Positions 8,420 through 17,132 of a stretch of DNA of 64,000 bases are shown here, one piece after another. Source of the DNA: Haloglomus halophilum. GTDB lineage: Archaea > Halobacteriota > Halobacteria > Halobacteriales > Haloarculaceae. The stretch is from positions 1,736,001 to 1,800,000 of the forward strand of contig NZ_CP101166.1 in NCBI RefSeq assembly GCF_024298885.1, written 5' to 3'. Under the pieces are notes generated by a model. The model worked only from the letters and a program-made list of their open reading frames with translations. It was not told where the DNA came from and ran no database searches. The stretch's first letter is position 1, and every line of letters starts with the position of its first letter. A program made the translations under genes and the position numbers.

Positions 8420-9610
8420 ATGGCAGACGCGCCGAAGCGAGAGAACATCGGCAACGCGAAACTGAAAGCGGTGTACCGGCAGGGGATGCTCCACGACAAC
8501 CCGCCGGACCTCCCCACGTCGTTCGAGGACATCCGGGCGGCCGCGTGGGAGAACATGAGCGAGGAGGGGCGTGCCTACGTCCACGGCGGCGCGGGGAGCG
8601 ACGAGACGTTCGAGCGGGGCAAGGACTTCTCGAAGTACCGCATCGTCCCGCGGATGCTCCGCGGCGTCGCCGAGCGCGACCTCTCGGTCGAGCTGCTGGG
8701 TGAGGAGATGGACTGGCCGCTGATGATCACGCCGCTCGGGGTCCAGACCCTCCTCCACGAGGACGCCGAGCACGCGACGGCCGCCGCCGCCGAGGAGCTG
8801 AACGTGCCGCTCATCCTCTCCTCGCTCTCCTCGACCCCGATGGAGGAGGTCGCCGAGGCGATGCCGAACACGCCCAAGTGGTTCCAGTTCTACTGGTCCT
8901 CGGACCGCGACGTGGCCCGGTCGTTCCTCAACCGGGCGGAGGACGCCGGCTACGATGCCATCGTCCTCACCGTCGACGCGCCGACGCTGGGCTGGCGCGA
9001 GCGCCTCATCGACCGCGGCTACTACCCGTTCATGGCAGGCGAGGGCGTCGCGAACTACTTCTCGGACCCGGCGTTCCGCGATTCGCTCGAGAAGCCACCC
9101 GAGGAGGACCCCGATGCCGCCGTCGACCACTTCCTCGATATCTTCGGCGATTCGTCGCTCACCTGGGACGACCTCTCGTTCGTCTTCGAGAACACGGACC
9201 TCCCGGTCGTCATCAAGGGCGTGCTCCACCCCGAGGACGCGCGGCTGGCCATCGAGCACGGCGCCGCCGCGGTGGACGTGTCGACCCACGGCGGCCGACA
9301 GGTCGACGGCTCCATCACCGCCATCGAGGCGCTGCCGGACGTGGTCGAGGAGGTCGACGGCGAGGTGCCGGTGCTGTTCGACTCCGGGGTCCGCCGGGCC
9401 TCGGACGCGTTCAAGGCGCTCGCGCTCGGCGCGGACTCGATTCTCCTCGGTCGCCCGTACGCGTACGGCCTCGCGATGGCCGGGCAGCGCGGGGTTCGCC
9501 ACGTTCTGGAGAACTTCCTCGCCGAGCTGGACCTCACGATGGGGCTGGCCGGCTGTTCCAGTATCGAGGATATCGACCGCGACAAGCTGAAGCACGAACG
9601 GGAGCTGTAG
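8420..9610 (+). CDS. FMN-dependent alpha-hydroxy-acid oxidase/lactate 2-monooxygenase family
   Basis: 396 residues, a full-length TIM-barrel flavoprotein of the lactate oxidase/glycolate oxidase family. The hallmark STHGGRQVDGS contains the catalytic base His and the substrate-binding Arg, in place of the usual SNHGGRQLD. FMN-phosphate-binding segments are DSGVRRASDAFKALALGAD and LGRPYAYGLA. The N-terminal YVHGGAGSDET matches the usual GGAGDE element. It should oxidise a 2-hydroxy acid (lactate is likely) to a keto acid or decarboxylated product in the cytosol. A TATA-like CATAAGC at 8391-8397 lies about 26 nt before the ATG. Exact substrate and oxidase/monooxygenase type cannot be read from sequence. 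Confidence 0.88.
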   Translation: MADAPKRENIGNAKLKAVYRQGMLHDNPPDLPTSFEDIRAAAWENMSEEGRAYVHGGAGSDETFERGKDFSKYRIVPRMLRGVAERDLSVELLGEEMDWPLMITPLGVQTLLHEDAEHATAAAAEELNVPLILSSLSSTPMEEVAEAMPNTPKWFQFYWSSDRDVARSFLNRAEDAGYDAIVLTVDAPTLGWRERLIDRGYYPFMAGEGVANYFSDPAFRDSLEKPPEEDPDAAVDHFLDIFGDSSLTWDDLSFVFENTDLPVVIKGVLHPEDARLAIEHGAAAVDVSTHGGRQVDGSITAIEALPDVVEEVDGEVPVLFDSGVRRASDAFKALALGADSILLGRPYAYGLAMAGQRGVRHVLENFLAELDLTMGLAGCSSIEDIDRDKLKHEREL

Positions 9611-10163
9611 TCACAAGTCTGTTACTTCCAATATAGTGTTACATATTCGAATATTCGTCCGAAATATGGGGATTTGACTATGGATTCCTATATTTCGTAC
9701 TGGTGGCCCTCTCCAAAGACTGAACGCGACTCTCAACCATCCACGGGCCGGGAGCGCGTGGCTCGCGCTAGCGAGCCCGCACGACCTGGGGAAGGGCAGG
9801 GTCGCCGCTTCGTGACATCTTCTACATTCCTGGTGGAATCGAAGGGCGAGCGCTCCTCGACGAAGGCGGCCGACGTAAGCACCGCAGGCCGAACGAAGTG
9901 AGGCCGAGGCGCGCAGCGAGGCCTCCGAGTCGAGAGCGCGAGGGCTTCGGATGCGGTTCCGTCGCCGTAGAACGGGAAGGTGTCGTAGCTCTGCTGAAAC
10001 ACTCGAGAGTCTGTCAGAACTGTGGTGGCCGGCTCAGTGAGTTCAGCAAGGTCAATGCCAACCTGTGAGTGAGCCCATGAACATCTGGAGATGAATTGTT
10101 AGACCGGCTCGATGACGGAGGGTAGGCCCGAAGACATTTATCCGGGTGGAGAAATCTGGAACT
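9611..10163. other. Intergenic stretch, less GC-rich, no convincing gene
   Basis: About 550 nt without a supported gene. The first 100 nt are AT-rich (many TATTCG/TATAT-like runs), unlike the surrounding DNA. An open frame of about 75 codons at 9674-9901 has no family resemblance or start signal and I do not call it. An inverted pair TGCTGAA (9992-9998) and TTCAGCA (10042-10048) is present. A related CTGCTGAATA occurs again at 10615-10624 after the small lipoprotein gene, so this may be the flank of a degraded mobile segment. ATTTAT at 10135-10140 is the TATA element of the next gene. Confidence 0.5.
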
Positions 10164-10565
10164 ATGAATTTGCCCTCCCGTCGTCGGTTTCTGGCCGCCC
10201 TCGCGGGTGCAAGTACGTTAACGGGGTGTTCAGCACTCCTCTCGGACCGAGCGTCGGTTGATCTGGCTATCTTCAGCCACCTCGATGAACCTCACGAGGT
10301 CCGACTTCGTCTGTTTCGAAGTGATAGAGAGGCGAGATACGAAGCGAAGGTCTACGATAAGACGCTCTCGATAGAAGCGCAAGGAGAAGTCGAGCGTGAG
10401 GATTTTGTTCCCAACCGGCAGTACGAGATCCGCTTCACAGTATCCACATCTTCAGACGGCAGAACAACGCAGGAGGACCACGTCCACTACTACCCGGTTC
10501 GAGGGAAGGAGGAGCCGTATATGGCGTTTGATCTCGACCCTGGTGGAGTGATGCGGATGCGGTGA
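10164..10565 (+). CDS. Small Tat-exported lipoprotein, unknown function
   Basis: 133 residues. The N-terminus MNLPSRRRFLAALAGASTLTGC has a twin-arginine motif and a lipobox ending at Cys22, so the mature protein is probably lipid-anchored outside the cell. The remaining beta-rich sequence (HEVRLRLFRSD, YEIRFTVSTSSDG) resembles the small Ig-like lipoproteins common in haloarchaea. The ATTTAT element about 26 nt upstream supports the start at 10164 rather than 10146. Codon use is visibly less GC-biased than in flanking genes (GAT, TTT, CGT, AAG-rich stretches), suggesting recent acquisition. No specific function can be assigned. Confidence 0.72.
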   Translation: MNLPSRRRFLAALAGASTLTGCSALLSDRASVDLAIFSHLDEPHEVRLRLFRSDREARYEAKVYDKTLSIEAQGEVEREDFVPNRQYEIRFTVSTSSDGRTTQEDHVHYYPVRGKEEPYMAFDLDPGGVMRMR

Positions 10566-10796
10566 GCGGACACACATTTTCGAGGATTGGTACTTGCGCC
10601 TCGGTTTTACGCGACCTGCTGAATATGCGCCCTAGGTCGGTCACGAGCGCTGAAACCCCTCACCGGCTAAGGGATTCAACAGAACCGGTGTCGTGTCGCT
10701 CACCACGGCTGTCCCACTACCGCAACTCCCGAAAACGGCGGGAACGGTTCTCGAAATCCTTTTACGCGCTTCGGAACGATTCACGCACAACGAACC

Positions 10797-11120
10797 ATGG
10801 ATATCGACATCATCTCCGAGGAGGCGAACCCGATGTTGCATCGGACGGACGTGCGATTCAAGATCGTTCACGACGAGGCCAGTCCGTCGCGGCTCTCCGT
10901 GCGCGACTCGCTCGCGGCCAAGCTCAACAAGGATTCCGACGAGGTCGTGGTCCACAAGCTCGACACGAAGTTCGGGATGCGCAAGACCGTCGGCTACGCG
11001 AAGGTCTACGACAGCCCCGAGAACGCCGCCGAGATCGAGCAGGACTACATGCTCGACCGGAACAAGATCGGCGCCGAAGCGGAGGACGCCGAGGCGGACG
11101 CCGAAGCCGAGGAGGCCTGA
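10797..11120 (+). CDS. rps24e: 30S ribosomal protein S24e
   Basis: 107 residues matching S24e throughout: MDIDIISEEANPMLHRTDV, then a basic-acidic beta core (VHKLDTKFGMRKTVGYAKVYD) and YMLDRNKIG. The tail is Glu/Ala/Asp-rich, a haloarchaeal feature. It is a small-subunit protein specific to Archaea and Eukarya. Its stop at 11118-11120 lies 5 nt before the start of the S27ae gene, so the two are co-transcribed. An upstream TTTTACG at 10759-10765 is the likely TATA element. Confidence 0.97.
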   Translation: MDIDIISEEANPMLHRTDVRFKIVHDEASPSRLSVRDSLAAKLNKDSDEVVVHKLDTKFGMRKTVGYAKVYDSPENAAEIEQDYMLDRNKIGAEAEDAEADAEAEEA

Positions 11121-11125
11121 GATAG

Positions 11126-11257
11126 ATGCGCTCGGAATACTACAACGACGACGGCACGCACGCGAAAGAGCAGTGTCCCCGCTGCGGGGACGCCTTCCTC
11201 GCCGACCACGACGACCGCCAGCACTGCGGTCGCTGCTCGTACACCGAGTGGAAGTGA
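11126..11257 (+). CDS. rps27ae: 30S ribosomal protein S27ae
   Basis: 43 residues from the ATG at 11126 to the TGA at 11257. The sequence has the zinc ribbon of S27ae/S31e: [21 protein letters not shown] supplies two CxxC pairs (C17, C20 and C34, C37). The N-terminus SEYYNDDG and C-terminal YTEWK fit archaeal S27ae, which lacks the ubiquitin fusion of the eukaryotic form. It follows S24e by 5 nt, the usual archaeal arrangement. Confidence 0.96.
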   Translation: MRSEYYNDDGTHAKEQCPRCGDAFLADHDDRQHCGRCSYTEWK

Positions 11258-11317
11258 GGCGCTCGCGGTAGCGCGCTTCCTGCGAAGCTTTATTCCAACC
11301 GACACACAGCCGTCGGC

Positions 11318-11560
11318 ATGGTCGAGCCGCTCGTCTTCGCCGGCGGGCTGTTCATCTTTCTCGCCGGCCTTGTGGGCGCCGCTCTCCCCCGAACCACGGC
11401 GACGCTCGGCGAGCGCATCGACGCTATCGGAAGTACGCGGTCGTGGGACGAGGTCGAGCCCACGAGCTGGAACGTCACCTGGACGCGGTTCTGGGGCGTA
11501 GTCCTGATGTTCCTCGGTGTCGTCTTCATCGTCCTGGCGTTCCGTGGCCCCCGGCCGTGA
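11318..11560 (+). CDS. Small two-helix membrane protein, unknown
   Basis: 80 residues with two hydrophobic segments (about residues 4-24 and 58-76) and a polar loop between them. A TATA-like GCTTTATTC at 11286-11294 lies about 25-30 nt before the ATG, supporting a leaderless transcript and the start used. It sits between the S24e-S27ae pair and the KEOPS gene. I do not recognise a named family. Confidence 0.7.
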   Translation: MVEPLVFAGGLFIFLAGLVGAALPRTTATLGERIDAIGSTRSWDEVEPTSWNVTWTRFWGVVLMFLGVVFIVLAFRGPRP

Positions 11561-11613
11561 CGCGCCCGACCCGACGCCCCTAAGCGCCCCGCCCGACTCT
11601 TCCCGACCAAGCA

Positions 11614-13272
11614 ATGCGCGTGCTCGGCATCGAGGGGACCGCGTGGGCCGCCAGCGCGGCGCTCCACGACACCGCGACCGACGAGACCGTCATCGAGACG
11701 GACGCGTACGTTCCCGAGAGCGGCGGCATCCACCCCCGCGAGGCCGCCGAGCACATGCGCGCGGCCATCCCGGAGGTGGTCGCCACCGTTCTGGACGAGG
11801 CCCGCGCCCCCCACGACGGGCCCGCCGACGAACCGCCCATCGACGCCGTCGCGTTCTCGCGGGGGCCCGGACTCGGTCCGTGTCTCCGCATCGTCGGCTC
11901 CGCGGCACGGGCACTCGCGGGCACGCTGGACGTGCCGCTCGTCGGCGTCAACCACATGGTCGCGCACCTGGAGATCGGCCGCCACGCGTCCGGCTTCGAG
12001 GCTCCCGTCTGTCTGAACGCCAGCGGCGCGAACGCACACGTGCTGGGCTACCGCAACGGGCGCTACCGCGTGCTCGGCGAGACCCTGGATACGGGCGTCG
12101 GCAACGCCATCGACAAGTTCACGCGCCATCTGGGCTGGTCCCATCCCGGCGGCCCGAAGGTCGAGAAACGCGCCCGCGACGGCGCGTACACCGACCTCCC
12201 GTACGTCGTGAAGGGGATGGACTTCTCGTTCTCGGGCATCATGAGCGCCGCGAAGGAGGCCGTCGACGACAGCGAACCCGTCGAGAACGTCTGCTTCGCC
12301 CTGCAGGAGCACGTCTTCGCCATGCTCACCGAGGTCGCCGAGCGCGCGCTCTCGCTGACCGGGCGCGACGAACTCGTCCTCGGCGGCGGCGTCGGGCAGA
12401 ACGACCGCCTGCGCGAGATGCTCGCGTCGATGTGCGAGGCCCGCGGGGCCGAGTTCTTCGCCCCCGAACCGCGATTCCTCCGGGACAACGCCGGGATGAT
12501 TGCGGTGCTGGGCGCGAAGATGGCCGCCGCCGGCGACACGCTCGACATCGCGGACTCGGCCGTCGACCCGGACTTCCGGCCGGATCAGGTCGAGGTGACC
12601 TGGCGGGACGGTGAGCCGTCCGTGGCCCGCGCCGTCGACATCACCGGCGAGCACGAGGTGCAGGGCGCCGAGGCGGTCGTCACCCTCCAGCCCGAGGCGG
12701 GACGTGTCGTCAAGCGCCGGCTCCCGAAGGCGTACCGCCATCCCGACCTCGACGAGCGCCTGCGCGCGACCCGCACCCGGAGCGAGGCCCGGCTCACCCA
12801 CGACGCCCGACGCGCGGGCGTTCCGACGCCGCTCGTGCTCGATGTCGACCCCGCCGAGGCCACGCTCACCTTCGAGTACGTCGGTACCCGCGACCTCCGG
12901 GCCGACGTGACCGAGCCCCGCGTCCGCGACGTGGCCGGCCACCTCGCACGCTGTCACGCCGCCGGCCTCGTCCACGGCGACCCGACGACCCGGAACGTCC
13001 GCGTCGCGGAGGGCGGGAACGATACGGGCGATGCCGACGGCCGCACGTACCTCGTCGACTTCGGCCTGGGCTACTACACCGACGACCCGGAGGATTTCGC
13101 GATGGACCTGCACGTCCTCGGGCAGGCGCTGGACGGGACGGCCGACGACGCCGGCGCGCTCCGCGAGGCCGCGCTCGACGCCTACCGGGCGACCGCAGAC
13201 GGGTCCGACCTCGACGTCGGGGCTGTCCGCGGGCAACTGGGGGCTATCGAGGGACGCGGCCGGTACCAGTGA
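11614..13272 (+). CDS. kae1-bud32: Bifunctional Kae1-Bud32 (tRNA t6A synthase subunit/kinase)
   Basis: 552 residues joining two KEOPS subunits. Residues 1 to about 330 are Kae1 of the ASKHA fold, with the metal-binding NHMVAHLEIG motif (H114, H118) and GGGVGQN near the nucleotide site. From about residue 345 is Bud32, a compact atypical kinase/ATPase: VKRRLPKAYRHPDLD holds the Lys, VHGDPTTRN the catalytic loop, and VDFGLGYYT the DFG. KEOPS transfers threonylcarbamoyl to A37 of ANN-decoding tRNAs in the cytosol. The fused form is typical of haloarchaea. Another KEOPS subunit, Cgi121, is encoded at 28462-29007. Confidence 0.97.
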   Translation: MRVLGIEGTAWAASAALHDTATDETVIETDAYVPESGGIHPREAAEHMRAAIPEVVATVLDEARAPHDGPADEPPIDAVAFSRGPGLGPCLRIVGSAARALAGTLDVPLVGVNHMVAHLEIGRHASGFEAPVCLNASGANAHVLGYRNGRYRVLGETLDTGVGNAIDKFTRHLGWSHPGGPKVEKRARDGAYTDLPYVVKGMDFSFSGIMSAAKEAVDDSEPVENVCFALQEHVFAMLTEVAERALSLTGRDELVLGGGVGQNDRLREMLASMCEARGAEFFAPEPRFLRDNAGMIAVLGAKMAAAGDTLDIADSAVDPDFRPDQVEVTWRDGEPSVARAVDITGEHEVQGAEAVVTLQPEAGRVVKRRLPKAYRHPDLDERLRATRTRSEARLTHDARRAGVPTPLVLDVDPAEATLTFEYVGTRDLRADVTEPRVRDVAGHLARCHAAGLVHGDPTTRNVRVAEGGNDTGDADGRTYLVDFGLGYYTDDPEDFAMDLHVLGQALDGTADDAGALREAALDAYRATADGSDLDVGAVRGQLGAIEGRGRYQ

Positions 13273-13332
13273 CGACCTGATGCTGTGACAAACCGTAACA
13301 CACTGGTGGCTGCAGCCCCAAGTCGACGTGCC

Positions 13333-13461
13333 ATGCACCCAATCGACCGCCAACGCTGGCTCCCGGCGGCGCCGTACTGGACCGCAGAGGTGGTCAGCTG
13401 GCTCGCGTTGCTGCTCGTCGCCCTGCTGTTCGTCCTCCTGTCGGCGGGCGTGGCGCGGTAG
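13333..13461 (+). CDS. Very small single-pass membrane protein
   Basis: Candidate 42-codon gene: ATG at 13333, TAG at 13461. The product has a short polar start (MHPIDRQRWLPAAPYWT) and then one strongly hydrophobic helix (SWLALLLVALLFVLL). Codon third positions are GC-rich, as in neighbouring real genes. It lies between kae1-bud32 and the DUF5808-like gene on the same strand. No family is recognised, so the call rests on the membrane-helix pattern and codon use only. Confidence 0.45.
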   Translation: MHPIDRQRWLPAAPYWTAEVVSWLALLLVALLFVLLSAGVAR

Positions 13462-13554
13462 TGCGGCCACGCGGCGGCCGACGGCGGATGCCGGCCCTGG
13501 GCCGGCATCGCTACCACCAGAAACCCCTTTAGGCGGCCCGTCGTACCCCGCGGT

Positions 13555-13827
13555 ATGGCTGATATGCCCAAGTCCGGCGAACTGTTCGGCATCCCGTACA
13601 ACTTCGAGCGACCCTCGCTGGGGCGGATGCTCTCCTCGTACTGGCAGCCCGGCGAGGGGATGCTCGTCGAGAAGCCGTTCGGCGTCGGCTACACCCTGAA
13701 CGTCGCCAACTGGCGCGCGTGGGTCGTCCTGGCGGTCGCCGGCGTCCTGTTCTACCTCGAGTCCCAGAGCGACGACGAGGCCGTCGAGGAGTCCGACGAC
13801 CCCGTCGAGGTCGTCGTCGACGACTGA
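13555..13827 (+). CDS. DUF5808-like small membrane protein
   Basis: 90 residues. The N-terminal half (GELFGIPYNFERPSLGRM, then SYWQPGEGMLVEKPFGVGYT) matches my recollection of the haloarchaeal DUF5808 family. One membrane helix follows (WRAWVVLAVAGVLFYLE), then an acidic tail rich in Asp/Glu. A CCTTTAGG at 13526-13533 gives a TATA-like element about 25 nt before the ATG. A T-rich run directly after the stop (13830-13849) probably ends transcription. Function unknown. Confidence 0.75.
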   Translation: MADMPKSGELFGIPYNFERPSLGRMLSSYWQPGEGMLVEKPFGVGYTLNVANWRAWVVLAVAGVLFYLESQSDDEAVEESDDPVEVVVDD

Positions 13828-13828
13828 G

Positions 13829-13849
13829 AGCTTTTATTCGAGCTTTTTT
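13829..13849 (+). terminator. T-rich transcription terminator
   Basis: Directly after the DUF5808-like stop codon there are two T runs (CTTTTATT and CTTTTTT). Archaeal RNA polymerase terminates at such oligo-T tracts without needing a hairpin. The second run is also the left edge of the long inverted repeat that follows. Confidence 0.55.
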
Positions 13850-13915
13850 GCGGTTCGGGTACCGCTTGCGGGCCGGCGGAGCCGGCCCGCTGCGGGTACC
13901 GCTCACCGCAAAAAA
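13844..13915. repeat. Long inverted repeat / potential cruciform
   Basis: The outer arms TTTTTTGCGGT (13844-13854) and ACCGCAAAAAA (13905-13915) are perfectly complementary over 11 bp. The inner arms GCGGGCCGGC (13868-13877) and GCCGGCCCGC (13881-13890) pair perfectly over 10 bp around a 3-nt loop. Between them each arm has a GGTACC. The whole can fold into a hairpin of about 72 nt on either strand. Two smaller GC-rich hairpins follow before tsr3. Confidence 0.75.
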
Positions 13916-14066
13916 CGTTCAGAAAAAATGCCGCTCTCCGCTCGCTTCGCTCGCTCCGAGCGGTGAAACGCGCGCCTCCGGCGCGCGTATGCAAAGCTAA
14001 CCTGAACGAACGGCGCTCGACAGGTGCTGACGCACGGCTTTTATCGCTCGACACGAAACAGGGGGC

Positions 14067-14560
14067 GTGGACCTGCACGTCCGGTACGAGGGCGACGACG
14101 ACCCCGAGAAGTGCACGGCTCGCCGCCTCGCGCAGTTCGATGAGGTGACCCTGCACGAGTCGGCGCGAGCGACGCCGCGAGGTATCGTGCTCGACCCGCA
14201 CGCCGAGCAGGCGCTCTCTCCGGCAGACGGTGAGGAATCCGTCCTCGTCGCGCTGGACTGCTCCTGGGAGACGGCCGAGGCCGAAGCCTTCCGGCTCGAT
14301 GGCCCCCATCGGGGCCTCCCGTTCCTCGTCGCGGCCAACCCCGTCAACTACGGGACGCCGTTCCAGCTGAACACCGCCGAGGCGTTCGCCGGCGCACTCG
14401 TCATCCTCGGGTACCGCGAGCAGGCCGAGGAGGTGCTGTCGCACTTCTCCTGGGGGCATACGTTCCTCGAGTTGAACGAGGAGCCGCTGCGTCGGTACGC
14501 CGACTGTGCGGATTCGAGCGAGGTCGTGGCGGTGCAACAGGAGTACCTGGACGCCGGGGA

Positions 14561-14564
<4 letters not shown>
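14067..14564 (+). CDS. tsr3: 16S rRNA aminocarboxypropyltransferase Tsr3
   Basis: 165 residues from the GTG at 14067, with CTTTTATC at 14037-14044 about 26 nt upstream (leaderless). The sequence shows Tsr3/DUF367 hallmarks: [47 protein letters not shown] and [10 protein letters not shown]. Tsr3 uses S-adenosylmethionine to add the acp group to a hypermodified small-subunit rRNA nucleotide during ribosome maturation. The last codon and stop are unusual: the final T of GAT and the TGA come from the end of an IS element, while the displaced original ending (GAG then TAA) can be reconstructed from bases 14559-14560 joined to 15986-15989. Confidence 0.93.
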
Positions 14565-15854
<1,290 letters not shown>

Positions 15855-15925
15855 TACATTTGTAATTGGATGTGCTTTCTTAAGAATCTGCTGGAATATC
15901 AGGCCGTTCCATCGTCGCCGGTCTG

Positions 15926-15976
<51 letters not shown>

Positions 15977-15998
15977 TGCACTTCCGTAACGCGTCGCC

Positions 15999-17039
15999 TC
16001 AGCGTGGCCCGAATCCGACGGGCGGGTCCAGGGGGCTCGTCGGCAGGTCGGCCGCCGGCTCGGGGTCGTTGTAGCCGCCCGGCGCCACGTCGTTCGGACC
16101 GTCGGGGTAGCAGAGCGCGGCGAGTGCCTGGATCTGGTCACGGCCGACGCCGAGTTCGAACTGGCCGCCGCCGTACAGCGCGATGTCGTGCTCGGCGGCG
16201 TAGTCGAGCGTGTCGAACAGCGACTCGACCGTGCCGAACCGGGAGGGCTTGATGTTGAGCCAGGAGGGCTCGAACGGCAGGTCCTCGACGCTCTCGACGC
16301 CCGTGATGGGGTAGTCCCACGACACCCGGTTCTCGTGGCCGTCGAAGACGGGCCGGGTGTCGTCGGTCAGGCGAGGGTCCTCGATGACGGCATCGGGGAA
16401 CCCCTCCACGACGCGGCGATACAGCTCGGGATTCGGCGTGAGGTCCACCTCGGTCCCCTCGTACAGCCCTTTCAGGTCGAGCAGCCGCACCGCGTCGGTG
16501 TCGGCGAGCCGCTGGACGAGGGTGTCGTCCCAGTCGTCCGTCGGGTCGAGCTTGAACTCGGTGCCGGGGTAGTCCTCGAGCAGGCCGGCCACCCGGTCGA
16601 ACCCCTCGTCCCCGAGGCGGGTGCTCACGACGAACCGGATGGGGTCGTACGACCGGTCGAGCAGGTCGCCGAGCCGGCGTCCGGCCTGCTTGCACGCCAG
16701 GTCCAGCGCCGCGGACTCGACGGCCCAGCGCCGGTAGTGGTGGGCGGTCTCGCGCTCGGGCGGCTCGGGGAACAGGGCCACGTCGTCTAACGCCGCCGAG
16801 AACTCGTCGAGCGTCCACTCGCCCTCGAACGCGGTGAAATCGGGGTCGGCGTCGGCCAGCGCGTCGTGGTCCGGCGTGTCGTAGGTCACGTCCTCGCCGC
16901 GCCCCGTCTCGCCCGCGCCGTGGAGCGCGAACGTCGTCGAGACGCGGGTGAAGCCGCTGGAGGTGTCGCGCTCGCGTCGCTCTCGGTTGTGTCCCTCGAC
17001 GACGAGCGGGAGGTCAGCGACCGCATCGTACAGGCTCAT
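15999..17039 (-). CDS. Enolase-superfamily-like protein (haloarchaeal)
   Basis: 346 residues. The barrel-like pattern includes FKLDPTDDW (Lys-x-Asp), RLLDLKGLYEG, DAVIEDPRLTDD and LNIKPSRFGTVE, which resemble the Lys/Asp/Glu catalytic strands of enolase-superfamily enzymes such as o-succinylbenzoate synthase and muconate cycloisomerase. Several canonical residues seem shifted, so the reaction cannot be named. The gene is convergent with tsr3. Before the IS inserted, the two stop codons were only 9 bp apart. The ATG at 17039 begins MSLYDAVADLPLVVEGH. Confidence 0.68.
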   Translation of the reverse strand: MSLYDAVADLPLVVEGHNRERRERDTSSGFTRVSTTFALHGAGETGRGEDVTYDTPDHDALADADPDFTAFEGEWTLDEFSAALDDVALFPEPPERETAHHYRRWAVESAALDLACKQAGRRLGDLLDRSYDPIRFVVSTRLGDEGFDRVAGLLEDYPGTEFKLDPTDDWDDTLVQRLADTDAVRLLDLKGLYEGTEVDLTPNPELYRRVVEGFPDAVIEDPRLTDDTRPVFDGHENRVSWDYPITGVESVEDLPFEPSWLNIKPSRFGTVESLFDTLDYAAEHDIALYGGGQFELGVGRDQIQALAALCYPDGPNDVAPGGYNDPEPAADLPTSPLDPPVGFGPR

Positions 17040-17132
17040 ACGGGTTCACGAGCGGCGGCGGACATAATGGTATCCGACCGGGGTGCCGCCGTCAACTCCC
17101 GGTTTTTTCACCTCCCGCCGCGCCCGTCGGGT

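Noticed and set aside
7403..9595. Long minus-strand frame opposite the oxidase gene
   Set aside because: Opposite-strand shadow; GC-rich codons create long open frames and the plus-strand enzyme is unmistakable.
9674..9901. 75-codon open frame in the AT-rich intergenic stretch
   Set aside because: No promoter at the right distance, no family resemblance, and biased composition from surrounding repeats.
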